Positions 9,361 to 18,456 of a DNA stretch of 64,000 nucleotides are shown piece after piece. The notes under the pieces were generated by a model that saw nothing but the letters and a program-made list of their open reading frames with translations, was not told the origin of the DNA and ran no database searches. The stretch comes from Clostridia bacterium (GTDB lineage Bacteria; Bacillota; Clostridia; Lachnospirales; Lachnospiraceae): NCBI GenBank assembly GCA_003249225.1, contig QKJQ01000037.1:124001-188000 (forward strand), given 5' to 3'. The position numbers were made by a program, and so were the translations under genes. Within the stretch, counting starts at the first letter, position 1. Each line of letters begins with the position of its first letter.

Positions 9361-9400
9361 ATACTGTCATGACAGTATTTTCATATCATCATGACAGTAT
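9361..9400. promoter_or_regulatory. Palindrome and direct repeat upstream of pyrG (candidate operator)
   Basis: A perfect 18-base palindrome (9361-9378) contains TCATGACAGTAT. The same 12-mer recurs at 9389-9400, exactly 22 bases on, about two helical turns. The pair lies about 100 bases before the pyrG start within a 315-base non-coding gap. The rest of this gap (9267-9581) is AT-rich with no gene. The regulator is unknown. Confidence 0.5.
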
Positions 9401-9581
9401 TCATTTTAAGTCCTATTATGCACAATAGCGGCTAATTCAATCCTTTAACTTTGAACAAGCAGCATAGACGTGCTTCTGTCTTTACTTTAAACCAATAATT
9501 TCGTTTGATCTTGTATCCTATCAGGCTTACACTAAAACTACAAAACTTTCATAAGTACTTAGACTACCATAAATCAAATAT

Positions 9582-12500
9582 TTATACAACTACTATTCCT
9601 TCATAAACTTTTTCTGCATCTCCGGAAAGCTGAACCCCATCGTCTGTATAGGTTACAAATAAGTCTCCGCCTGGTAACATGACCTTGATAGGTTTATCAC
9701 TCTTGCAATAACCATTCAGAATAGCAGCAACAGCACCTGCACATGCGCCCGTTCCACAAGCTTTTGTTTCTCCATTTCCACGTTCCCATACTCGCATTTT
9801 GATCGTATGAGCACTTACCAGTTCAACAAATTCTGCATTGACACGTTCCGGGAACAGCTTATCATGTTCGAACATAGGTCCGATCACACTAAGATCCAGA
9901 CTGTCGACAGCATCCGTGAACACAACACAGTGAGGATTACCCATGGAAACACATGATATTTTGTAATCAGTTCCTCCAATGTTATACTCCTGATTCATGA
10001 TCATGGTTTCATTTTCCTTGGTCTGCATATGCTTTGGAAGCGCAACCGGTATCTCTGCCGGTGTGAGCACTGCTTTTCCCATTTCACTTTCTACCTTGTA
10101 GACCATACTGTTCTTTGTATAAAGCTTACATTGTTTTACACCGCTCTTTGTTTCTATATTTACGATCTTGCTCTTAACAAGACCTTTATCATACAAGAAC
10201 TTGGCAACACAGCGGATTGGATTTCCCGCCATCTGACCTTCACTTCCATCCATGTTGAACATACGCATCATGGCATCTGCTTTGTCCGATTTTTCAATCA
10301 GAATTACACCGTCACCGCCGATTCCTTTGTGTCGCTCCGGTAAAGTAACCGAGAGGAATTCAGGAGAAGCAATTTCCTTTTCCATGCAGTCTATGTAAAT
10401 GTAATCATTCGAACAAGTCTGCATTTTAGCAAATTTAAGCTGTAGTCTTTCACTGTCCAGATGATTAATGTCAATGACTTCTGAATTAAACAGTGTGAAA
10501 TTACTTAAGAGACTATCTACAAGCGCATTCGCTGTATCCGGGGATGTAAGACAAGGAATACCAAGCCGGCATGCTTTTCTTCTAAGCTTTACACTGTCTC
10601 TTGCCGGATTACGTCCTTTTGCCGAGGTTGACAGCAGATATTTGATCTTTCCACTTTCTAAAAGCTGCATAGTACTCATGATAGGTTTGTTGGTGTCATC
10701 CAGTTCTTGTTCTACTTGTTCTATAACAACGCCATCACCATTTTCTGCTTCCCATTCATGGATCTTAGCAACTGTCTGCACATCCAATCCACTCTTACGG
10801 AGAACATTTGCAGTACCTCTTGTTGCATAAAGAGTAAATCCTAACTTATCAAATTTCCTTGCTACATCTACGATTTCGACCTTATCACTTCCACGCACTG
10901 TAATCAGTACGCCGCCGCTTTTCTCCATCTTACTTCCTGAAGCAACGATTCCTTTGTAGAGCGCTTCCTGGAAACTGCGTCCCAGTCCAAGCACTTCACC
11001 AGTTGACTTCATTTCTGGCCCGAGCTGTGTGTCGACATCCGTAAGCTTCTCAAAGGAGAATACCGGAACTTTTACTGCCGTATATGGTGATATTGGATAC
11101 AGACCAGTTCCATATCCCATATTCTTTAACTTTTCTCCAAGACTTGCTCGGGTTGCAAGATCACACATCGGAACACCAGTTACCTTGCTAAGATATGGTA
11201 CTGTACGGGATGCCCTCGGATTTACTTCGATTACGTATAGTTCCTTATCCATAACGATGTACTGAAGATTGATCAGACCAATACCGTTCAGCCCTTTGCA
11301 GATCTTCTCCGTAGTCTTTAAGATTAATTCTCTTATTTCATCATCAATGTGAGGTCCGGGATATACCGCAATACTGTCTCCGGAGTGAATACCGGTTCTT
11401 TCAATATGCTCCATGATACCGGGAATCAAGATGTCTTCCCCATCACAGATTGCATCAACTTCAACTTCCATACCATTCAGGTACTTGTCGATCAGTACCG
11501 GATTATCCTGCTTCTGGCGCAGGATTACTTCCATATATTCTTTTACATCGGCTTCTTCATATGCAATGATCATATTCTGTCCGCCAAGAACATAAGAAGG
11601 ACGTATCAGAACCGGATAGGTAAGTTTCGTTGCCACATCAAGCGCTTCTTCGGTAGTCATGACCGTATGACCCATCGGACGTTTGATATCCAGTCTTTCC
11701 AGCAAATCTTCGAATCTTTCTCTGTCTTCTGCCATATCGATACCATCTGCTGATGTACCAATGATATGAACACCGTTGGCTGCCAGATGATTGGTAAGCT
11801 TGATTGCTGTCTGTCCTCCGAATGCTACAACGACACCGAATGGTTTTTCAATCTCTATGATATTCATGACATCTTCTGCATGCAGCGGCTCAAAGTAAAG
11901 GCGGTCCGCCGTATCAAAATCTGTCGAAACTGTTTCAGGATTGTTGTTAATGATAATTACTTCGTATCCGATTTCCTGTAATGCCATAACACAGTGCACA
12001 CAGGCATAATCAAATTCAATACCTTGTCCGATACGGATAGGTCCTGAACCGATAACAATAACTCTTGGTTTCTTACTTTTATTTATAAAGGCAAGTGCTT
12101 CATTCTCAACGCCGCTTTCTTTTACGTCAAATCCACCATAAAAATATGGTGTTTCTGCCGGGAACTCACCCGCACAGGTGTCAACCATGTGATAAGATTC
12201 TTTTAAAACAAATGGTATCACCCCATCGTTCATTCTCTTCAGAACTTTATCTGTATACCCAAGCTTTTTACCGGTGATATACCATTCATCGCTTCCGGTT
12301 TGAAGACCCAACTGGTTTGTTTCAAAATTAAATAGTAACTTAACTTTTTCAAGGAACCAATTATCTATCATGGATAAAGCATGAATATCTTCGACCGTTC
12401 TGCCTCTGTAAAAAAGTTCAAAGATTGCAAACAATCGTTCATCGGTAGCATGTGTTACGATTTCTTCCAGTTCAGAATCCGGATATTTTGCCATACGTGG

Positions 12501-13727
12501 CATACGGAGGGTATCGAGGGATACTTCAACACCTCTGACTGCTTTCATTAATGCTGCTTCAAAACTATCTGCGATCGCCATTACTTCACCGGTCGCTTTC
12601 ATCTGTGTTCCAAGGTTACGTTTTGCATAGATAAACTTATCGAATGGCCAGCGTGGAAACTTAACAGCAACATAGTCAAGAGCAGGTTCAAACGCTGCAT
12701 ACGTTTTTCCAGTTACTGCATTTATGATTTCATCAAGTCGATATCCAATGGCAATCTTTGCAGCAACTTTGGCAATAGGATATCCAGTTGCTTTCGAAGC
12801 GAGGGCGGATGATCTTGACACACGAGGATTTACTTCAATTACTGCATAATCAAAAGATGTTGGATGAAGAGCAAATTGAACATTACATCCACCTTCTACT
12901 TTTAATTCATTTATAATATCAAGAGCAGCGGTACGAAGCATCTGATATTCTTTATCCGCCAGTGTAACGGTTGGTGCTATTACGATACTATCACCGGTAT
13001 GTACACCGACCGGATCAAAGTTTTCCATGGAACATACAGTTATTACATTACCATCCTTATCACGGATGACTTCGAATTCGATTTCTTTCCAGCCAGAGAT
13101 GCATTTTTCAACCAATATCTGTGTAATTGGTGATAAATCAAGTCCAGTCGCGGCGATGTCACGAAGTTCTTTTTCATTCTCCGCAATACCACCTCCGCTT
13201 CCGCCCAAAGTATAGGCCGGACGAATGATAACCGGATAACCAATTACTTTTGTGAACTCCACAGCTCCCTCAACTGTTGTTTCCACTTTTGAAGGAATGC
13301 AGGGCTGTCCGATCTTCTCCATGGTATCTTTGAACATCTGACGGTCTTCCGCTTTTTCTATGGTCGACAAGGATGCTCCCAAAAGTTTTACACCCTGACG
13401 TTCTAAGTATCCTTCACTAGCCAGCTGCATAGACAATGTCAATCCAGTCTGTCCACCAAACCCTGATAAAATACTGTCCGGTCTTTCCAGTTCAATAATA
13501 CGTTTGATTGTTGTAAGATTTAAAGGTTCAATATAAATCTTATCTGCCATGACACTGTCTGTCATGATGGTAGCCGGATTTGAATTTACGAGCACAATTT
13601 TTATTCCCTCTTCTTTCAATGCCCGGCATGCCTGGGTTCCTGCATAATCAAACTCCGCAGCCTGTCCAATTACGATAGGTCCTGAGCCTATAATTAAAAC
13701 TTTCTTTATGCTTTTATCAAGCGGCAT
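9582..13727 (-). CDS. carB: Carbamoyl-phosphate synthase large subunit fused to a diaminopimelate epimerase-like domain
   Basis: 1381 residues; an ordinary CarB has about 1070. Residues 1-1075 are a complete CarB: two ATP-grasp halves, each starting with a VLIIGSGPI or VIVIGSGPI type loop, and an MGS-like allosteric domain from about 950 (GVLITVRGSDKVEIVDVARK). It joins ammonia from CarA, bicarbonate and 2 ATP into carbamoyl phosphate for pyrimidines and arginine. Residues about 1097-1381 are DapF-like (KMQ...NDYIYID, RHKGIGGDGVILIE, SMGNPHCVVF, WERGNGETKACGTGACAG). The second catalytic Cys is present (Cys1324). The first is replaced by Ala1167 in DGSEGQMAGNPIRC, and the usual GxGND motif reads TCSND. 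Epimerase activity is therefore doubtful. There is no stop, frameshift or internal ribosome binding site at the junction. Start ATG follows GGAGGATGTACT. carA lies 21 bases upstream. Confidence 0.93.
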   Translation of the reverse strand: MPLDKSIKKVLIIGSGPIVIGQAAEFDYAGTQACRALKEEGIKIVLVNSNPATIMTDSVMADKIYIEPLNLTTIKRIIELERPDSILSGFGGQTGLTLSMQLASEGYLERQGVKLLGASLSTIEKAEDRQMFKDTMEKIGQPCIPSKVETTVEGAVEFTKVIGYPVIIRPAYTLGGSGGGIAENEKELRDIAATGLDLSPITQILVEKCISGWKEIEFEVIRDKDGNVITVCSMENFDPVGVHTGDSIVIAPTVTLADKEYQMLRTAALDIINELKVEGGCNVQFALHPTSFDYAVIEVNPRVSRSSALASKATGYPIAKVAAKIAIGYRLDEIINAVTGKTYAAFEPALDYVAVKFPRWPFDKFIYAKRNLGTQMKATGEVMAIADSFEAALMKAVRGVEVSLDTLRMPRMAKYPDSELEEIVTHATDERLFAIFELFYRGRTVEDIHALSMIDNWFLEKVKLLFNFETNQLGLQTGSDEWYITGKKLGYTDKVLKRMNDGVIPFVLKESYHMVDTCAGEFPAETPYFYGGFDVKESGVENEALAFINKSKKPRVIVIGSGPIRIGQGIEFDYACVHCVMALQEIGYEVIIINNNPETVSTDFDTADRLYFEPLHAEDVMNIIEIEKPFGVVVAFGGQTAIKLTNHLAANGVHIIGTSADGIDMAEDRERFEDLLERLDIKRPMGHTVMTTEEALDVATKLTYPVLIRPSYVLGGQNMIIAYEEADVKEYMEVILRQKQDNPVLIDKYLNGMEVEVDAICDGEDILIPGIMEHIERTGIHSGDSIAVYPGPHIDDEIRELILKTTEKICKGLNGIGLINLQYIVMDKELYVIEVNPRASRTVPYLSKVTGVPMCDLATRASLGEKLKNMGYGTGLYPISPYTAVKVPVFSFEKLTDVDTQLGPEMKSTGEVLGLGRSFQEALYKGIVASGSKMEKSGGVLITVRGSDKVEIVDVARKFDKLGFTLYATRGTANVLRKSGLDVQTVAKIHEWEAENGDGVVIEQVEQELDDTNKPIMSTMQLLESGKIKYLLSTSAKGRNPARDSVKLRRKACRLGIPCLTSPDTANALVDSLLSNFTLFNSEVIDINHLDSERLQLKFAKMQTCSNDYIYIDCMEKEIASPEFLSVTLPERHKGIGGDGVILIEKSDKADAMMRMFNMDGSEGQMAGNPIRCVAKFLYDKGLVKSKIVNIETKSGVKQCKLYTKNSMVYKVESEMGKAVLTPAEIPVALPKHMQTKENETMIMNQEYNIGGTDYKISCVSMGNPHCVVFTDAVDSLDLSVIGPMFEHDKLFPERVNAEFVELVSAHTIKMRVWERGNGETKACGTGACAGAVAAILNGYCKSDKPIKVMLPGGDLFVTYTDDGVQLSGDAEKVYEGIVVV

Positions 13728-13748
13728 AGTACATCCTCCTCCATATCT

Positions 13749-14882
13749 TTATCTAACATTTGCTTTCATCAGATCCGTAAAACGTATGAACAGTGTCTCC
13801 GTATCTCTTGGTCCGCCGCTTCCTTCCGGATGAAACTGCACCGAGAATGCAGGCGTATTCTTATAATCAATTCCTTCACAGGTTCCATCATTTACATTGA
13901 TGAATCTTTCCACTGCTACGGATGAATCTATACTTTCATTGGAAACCGCATACCCGTGATTCTGGCTTGTAATATAGATTTTCCCTGTTACAAGGTCCTT
14001 AGCCGGCTGGTTTCCGCCTCTGTGACCATATTTTAATTTGTATGTCGAAAATCCATTTGCAAGCGCTAAGAGCTGATGTCCAAGGCAGATTCCAAAAATC
14101 GCAATTCCTGACTTTGCAAGGACTTTCAGATTCTCAATGATCTGAACATTTTCAGCCGGATCTCCGGGCCCGTTAGACAGCATAATACCATCTGGTTTTG
14201 AATTGATAATTACCTGCGGATCTGTATCGCCTGGATATACCGATACATCGCATCCAAAACGGTTCAACTCTCTTACGATATTATCTTTCAGGCCAAAATC
14301 CAGCAACGCTACTTTGTATGGAACTTCTGGTTTTTCAATTCCAAGCACCACATCGTTGGTGGCAGCAAGCGGCTTTGCGTCTTTCATATTCTTAACTTCA
14401 ACTTCTGTTCTTGTAACACTGGAAACTGCTTTCGTAACCTGGTAGTTTCTTATTTCTTCCCAGTCAATGTCTGTCATGTCAGAAACGATCTTTCCGTTCA
14501 TAACGCCGCTCTCTCTGATGATTCTTGTAAGGGCACGTGTATCTACATCATAAATTCCCACAATTCCCCTATCCTTTAAAAAGGTGTCAAGATCCCCTTC
14601 CGAACGAAAATTCGAGGGATTTTGACACCGATTCTTTACTATGTATGCACAAGGCCCGACGCTGTTGCTTTCAAAATCGGCGGGAATAACTCCATAATTG
14701 CCAATTAGCGGGAATGTCTGTATAACCATCTGTCCATGGTAGCTTTGATCTGTAAGAGTTTCAAGATAACCGGTCATACCGGTCGTAAATACAACTTCTG
14801 CGGTGACTTCGCCTTCTGCACCGAATCCTTTACCCTGAAATACTTTTCCATTTTCCAGTACCAAATAAACTGTTTTACTCAT
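13749..14882 (-). CDS. carA: Carbamoyl-phosphate synthase small (glutaminase) subunit
   Basis: 377 residues. Hydrolyses glutamine and channels ammonia to CarB. The N-terminal CPSase small-chain domain has FTTGMTGYLETLTDQSY. The C-terminal class I amidotransferase domain has the nucleophile Cys in GICLGHQLLALANG, the SNGPGDP loop, and the His/Glu pair in FSVQFHPEGSGGP. It lies immediately upstream of the carB fusion (21-base gap), as expected for a heterodimeric enzyme, and 80 bases after purF. The ATG at 14882 follows GAGGTGAACT. No attenuator or hairpin is apparent in the 80-base gap. Confidence 0.96.
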   Translation of the reverse strand: MSKTVYLVLENGKVFQGKGFGAEGEVTAEVVFTTGMTGYLETLTDQSYHGQMVIQTFPLIGNYGVIPADFESNSVGPCAYIVKNRCQNPSNFRSEGDLDTFLKDRGIVGIYDVDTRALTRIIRESGVMNGKIVSDMTDIDWEEIRNYQVTKAVSSVTRTEVEVKNMKDAKPLAATNDVVLGIEKPEVPYKVALLDFGLKDNIVRELNRFGCDVSVYPGDTDPQVIINSKPDGIMLSNGPGDPAENVQIIENLKVLAKSGIAIFGICLGHQLLALANGFSTYKLKYGHRGGNQPAKDLVTGKIYITSQNHGYAVSNESIDSSVAVERFINVNDGTCEGIDYKNTPAFSVQFHPEGSGGPRDTETLFIRFTDLMKANVR

Positions 14883-14962
14883 AGTTCACCTCATATCCAT
14901 TTCTCTCGTTATTGGTATGTTGCACTTCACTAACAACTTAATTTCATAAGTCAAGCAGGATT

Positions 14963-16384
14963 TTACCCTTCAAGATCCTGCTTGGAATATTCTGAAACCG
15001 GTATGCCGTAATTTCCATCAAAGCATCCTGTACAAAACTGTAGAGAACATTTTTCACATGCCTGCTTTAAACCGTCCAGACTGATAAACCCTAAGGAATC
15101 AGCGCCGATCTTCTTACAGATCTCATCTATGGTAAGATGATTAGCAATCAGGTTGGCTTCGTCATCAATATCTGTTCCAAAATGACAGGTATGTAAAAAT
15201 GGCGGTGCAGAAATTCTCATATGTACTTCTTTGGCACCTGCATTACGCATGCTGCTTACGATCTTTGCAGCAGTTGTTCCTCGTACGATGGAGTCATCGA
15301 CAAGGATAACACGCTTACCTTTTACATTATATCGTAATGGATTCATCTTCATCTTTACCGCATTCTCACGTTGTGCCTGCGTCGGGAAGATAAAGCTTCG
15401 TCCGATGTATCGATTTTTTGCAAATCCCTGAACCAATGGGATTCCACTTGCTTCTGCATATCCTCTGGCTGCTTCCAGACCACTGTCCGGAATCCCGCTT
15501 ACAACATCTGCTTCTACCGGGTGTTCCTTAGCAAGTACTCTGCCCATGTTGCATCTGGCTTCATAGACACTTAATCCGTCAATTACAGAATCTGTTCTTG
15601 CGAAATAGACATATTCAAATATACATATGCCTTTTGCTCTTGGCTCTGCATACATTCTTTCATCGATGATCTTTCCATCTTCAATAATGACCATCTCACC
15701 TGGCTTTATGTCACGTAACATCTCAAAACCGCAGCTTTCAAGCGCACAGCTTTCTGATGCTACAACACAGCCATCCTTACTGGTACCAATACAAAGCGGT
15801 CTGAATCCATTCGGATCTCTGACTGCGATCAGTTTGTGATCCCCACACATAATAATAAGAGAGAATGCTCCCTCTAATTCATTTATGGCTGCTATTGTAC
15901 CATCAATAATATTGCCTTTTAATATAGTCTGGTATGCAATCAGTGAGGATATTACCTCGCTGTCACTTGTTGCCGCAAAATCAAGTCCTTTTTTCTCCAG
16001 ATCTTTCTTGATCTTTTTTGCATTAACAACATTACCATTATGAACCGTTGCAATTCGTCCTGTAAGAAATTCCGTAACAAAAGGCTGAACATTATGAATT
16101 GTATTCGAGCCAGTAGTAGAGTATCGGTTATGTCCGACCGCCAGACTGCTTGCCGGCAGCTTTGCAATAACCTTCTCTGTAAAAACTTCCCCAACGAGAC
16201 CGACATCTTTATGGCATACGATTCCATTGCCATGCATCGGCATTGCAGCAATTCCAGCCCCTTCCTGGCCTCTGTGCTGCATTGATAATAACCCATTATA
16301 GGTAATTCCAACTGCTTCTTCTGAAGTTACGCTGACCCCGAATACTGCGCATTCCTCATGCAGTTTTTCCATAGAATTATTCAT
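14963..16384 (-). CDS. purF: Amidophosphoribosyltransferase
   Basis: First committed step of purine synthesis: PRPP plus glutamine gives 5-phosphoribosylamine. 473 residues, Bacillus type. The N-terminal sequence MNNSMEKLHEECAVFGV fits the class in which a short propeptide is removed to expose the nucleophilic Cys (here Cys12). The PRPP loop VILVDDSIVRGTT is present. Cysteines near the C-terminus (ACEKCSLQFCTGCFDG) fit the oxygen-sensitive 4Fe-4S cluster of this type. The ATG at 16384 follows GAGGTAGAAA. Its place between the ANTAR regulator and carAB, apart from the other pur biosynthesis genes, ties it to the glutamine cluster. Confidence 0.96.
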   Translation of the reverse strand: MNNSMEKLHEECAVFGVSVTSEEAVGITYNGLLSMQHRGQEGAGIAAMPMHGNGIVCHKDVGLVGEVFTEKVIAKLPASSLAVGHNRYSTTGSNTIHNVQPFVTEFLTGRIATVHNGNVVNAKKIKKDLEKKGLDFAATSDSEVISSLIAYQTILKGNIIDGTIAAINELEGAFSLIIMCGDHKLIAVRDPNGFRPLCIGTSKDGCVVASESCALESCGFEMLRDIKPGEMVIIEDGKIIDERMYAEPRAKGICIFEYVYFARTDSVIDGLSVYEARCNMGRVLAKEHPVEADVVSGIPDSGLEAARGYAEASGIPLVQGFAKNRYIGRSFIFPTQAQRENAVKMKMNPLRYNVKGKRVILVDDSIVRGTTAAKIVSSMRNAGAKEVHMRISAPPFLHTCHFGTDIDDEANLIANHLTIDEICKKIGADSLGFISLDGLKQACEKCSLQFCTGCFDGNYGIPVSEYSKQDLEG

Positions 16385-16475
16385 TTTCTACCTCATAAAA
16401 AATTGTTATTTCAACGCAATCGCATTAAATTTATAACTGTTCCTTATTTAATTTATTACTGTTACATATCATATA

Positions 16476-17063
16476 CTAATTTACGTAGGTTTTCAATATA
16501 CTTTCTGCAACTGCTCGTTTTGTCATTCGCATATCCATCGCCTGTTTTTCGATATACCTGTGTGCTTGTGCCTCGTTCATCTTCAGAAATTCCATCAGAA
16601 CATATTTTGCACGGTCTATCATACGTATGTCTTCAATTTTAACTTGAAGTTTTCTATTTTCCTCTTCCAGTTTCCGCATACCTGCCCGAACAGCATTCAA
16701 CATACGATGTGCCTGATGAAATAACTGTTTGGAAATTGGTTTTGATATCGTCATGATTCCATAATCTTCAACCCTATAGCATATCTCATCGTAAATCTCG
16801 TTTTTAACGATCAGCATTGTTCCGGCATTGGAATTCTCAGCAATGTAAATTGCGAGTTCCAAGCCAAATTCATCAGAAAGAGGGGTGTCAACAACAACCA
16901 GTGTATAACTATCTGTATTCATCATTCTTCTGGCTTCGCCACCACTGTGTGCTACCGATACAGGCTCGTCCTGACCAGTCCCTAACAGTTCTGAAAAAAA
17001 ACTGATTCCTTTATCAACACTGGATACAACAAGGACATTGTGATTTTTTATCGAGGAAAGCAT
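16476..17063 (-). CDS. ANTAR-domain RNA-binding antiterminator with degenerate receiver
   Basis: 195 residues. Residues 1-125 form a receiver-like domain; residues 138-190 (VKIEDIRMIDRAKYVLMEFL and RYIEKQAMDMRMTKRAVAES) are an ANTAR domain, which in this family binds paired hexaloop RNA hairpins and prevents termination. In the receiver, Asp59 (VVVDTP) and Lys108 (SKP) are kept, but the usual N-terminal acidic pair is replaced in VLVVSSVDK, so Mg-dependent phosphorylation is uncertain. This resembles regulators that respond by other means, such as NasT. The ATG at 17063 follows GGAGGAGAATGTT, 17 bases after the glnA stop. Neighbours suggest control by nitrogen or glutamine status. A possible target is the glnN leader at 20300-20350. 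Confidence 0.9.
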   Translation of the reverse strand: MLSSIKNHNVLVVSSVDKGISFFSELLGTGQDEPVSVAHSGGEARRMMNTDSYTLVVVDTPLSDEFGLELAIYIAENSNAGTMLIVKNEIYDEICYRVEDYGIMTISKPISKQLFHQAHRMLNAVRAGMRKLEEENRKLQVKIEDIRMIDRAKYVLMEFLKMNEAQAHRYIEKQAMDMRMTKRAVAESILKTYVN

Positions 17064-17080
17064 AACATTCTCCTCCTTTG

Positions 17081-18319
17081 TCACATCTTAGTTATATCAT
17101 TTTGCTTCTGGTAACATTCTAGCATTTCTTCCGGTATATGTTTTTTGATAAAATCACTGTTTATTGCAAGTTCATAGGCTTTTGCAAAACTCTGCGGTAA
17201 AAGTTGAAGATCTTTTACCTCTTCTGCAGAAGCATTGATCAGGTTAATGTTTAGTGCCGGTTCAGGTTTCAATTTTGCTCTAAGACCTTCAACCCCAGCG
17301 TAAATCAACAATGCATACACCAAATAAGGGTTCGTCATGCTGTCCGGTGACCTGAGCTCAATTCTTCTGTGTCCACCGCGCTCTGCAGGAACTCTGACAA
17401 GCTGCGTCCGATTAAGCGGCGACCAGGATATGTATTTGGGAGCCTTCATGTTTCCAAGACGTTCATAGGACTCGCTGCATGGATTAAGGAATAATGTCAT
17501 TTCGTTAACATGCTTCATAATGCCAGCCATAAAACTGTCGAGTGCATCCGGATCATCTTCAAAAGCTCCCATTTTATGAGGAGAAACATTGACATGAAAT
17601 CCGTTACCCGGCTGTGTCTTGATTGGTTTCGGACGAAATGTTGCATGGAGTCCGTTCTGTGCTGCAAGAGTGCGGACAACCGACTTAAAGGTAAGAACAT
17701 TATCCGCTCCGGTCAATGCATCACTGTACATAAAATCAATTTCATGCTGTCCCGGTCCTTCTTCATGATAAGAACACTCAGGACGGATTCCCATCTCCTC
17801 CAACGTCAGACAAATCTCGCGGCGGATGTTCTCGCCCTTGTCTTCCGGAGCTATGGAAAGATAGCCTGCATTATCATAAGGAACATTTGTCGGGTTTCCT
17901 TCTTCATCCATCTTAAAAAGATAGAACTCACACTCAGCTCCAATGTTACAGATAAATCCTTCTTTCTTTGCCTCTTCGACTGCCTGTTTTAATATATAAC
18001 GGCTGTCCATCTTAAACGGTGAGCCATCCGGATAAACTATGTTACAGTAAAATCGTACGACTCTGCCATGTGTTGGTCTCCATGGTAAAAGAGACAGTGT
18101 CGACAATTCCGGTATCAAAAACAACTCGCTGTTAATAACATCACCGAAGCCTCTGAGTGCCGAAGCATCAAAAGAGATACCTTCATGCATCGCCCGTTCA
18201 AGTTCTGTTGGCATGATTGAAATGTTACGTTGTATTCCGTAGATATCACAAAAAGCAAGACGAATGAATTTCACGTCATTCTCCGCAATGAACTGAGTAA
18301 CCTCTGCTTCCGAATACAT
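17081..18319 (-). CDS. glnA: Glutamine synthetase, type I (short form)
   Basis: ATP-dependent amidation of glutamate to glutamine. About 412 residues, shorter than the usual 440-470. Visible motifs are NIGAECEFYLF (Glu metal ligands), EGPGQHEIDF, PGNGFHVNVS (substrate-site His region), NRTQLVRVPAERGGHRRIELRSPDSMTNPY (phosphate and glutamate binding), typical of GS. No adenylylation Tyr motif is seen, so it is not of the adenylylated GSI-beta type. A gamma-glutamyl-amine synthetase role cannot be excluded because GFHVNVS and the truncated C-terminus differ from classic GlnA. Start chosen at the ATG 18319; an upstream TTG is also open but aligns poorly with relatives. Its own promoter lies at 18362-18391; the ANTAR gene follows 17 bases downstream. 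Confidence 0.88.
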   Translation of the reverse strand: MYSEAEVTQFIAENDVKFIRLAFCDIYGIQRNISIMPTELERAMHEGISFDASALRGFGDVINSELFLIPELSTLSLLPWRPTHGRVVRFYCNIVYPDGSPFKMDSRYILKQAVEEAKKEGFICNIGAECEFYLFKMDEEGNPTNVPYDNAGYLSIAPEDKGENIRREICLTLEEMGIRPECSYHEEGPGQHEIDFMYSDALTGADNVLTFKSVVRTLAAQNGLHATFRPKPIKTQPGNGFHVNVSPHKMGAFEDDPDALDSFMAGIMKHVNEMTLFLNPCSESYERLGNMKAPKYISWSPLNRTQLVRVPAERGGHRRIELRSPDSMTNPYLVYALLIYAGVEGLRAKLKPEPALNINLINASAEEVKDLQLLPQSFAKAYELAINSDFIKKHIPEEMLECYQKQNDITKM

Positions 18320-18361
18320 ATCCTCTACCGTCCTTTCATGCAAAAAAACTTACTTCTTTTC

Positions 18362-18391
18362 ATTATAGCACAAATAACCCTGAATGAGCAA
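18362..18391 (-). promoter_or_regulatory. Promoter of glnA
   Basis: Minus-strand TTGCTC (18391-18386), 18-base spacer, TATAAT (18367-18362), about 43 bases before the glnA start. The leader would be only about 35 bases, with no hairpin or attenuator. It can drive glnA, the ANTAR gene and possibly purF-carAB independently of purA. Confidence 0.6.
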
Positions 18392-18456
18392 ATGAAGTAT
18401 TATTAAATTTTTATGTTTTCACAATCTCCAATTATGCCAGGATTTATTTTACATTT

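Noticed and set aside
14883..14962. PyrR-type attenuator before carA
   Set aside because: No hairpin-terminator series in the 80-base gap; the gene is probably read through from upstream.
16385..16475. ANTAR-type hairpins before purF
   Set aside because: The 90-base gap has no hexaloop pair and no terminator.
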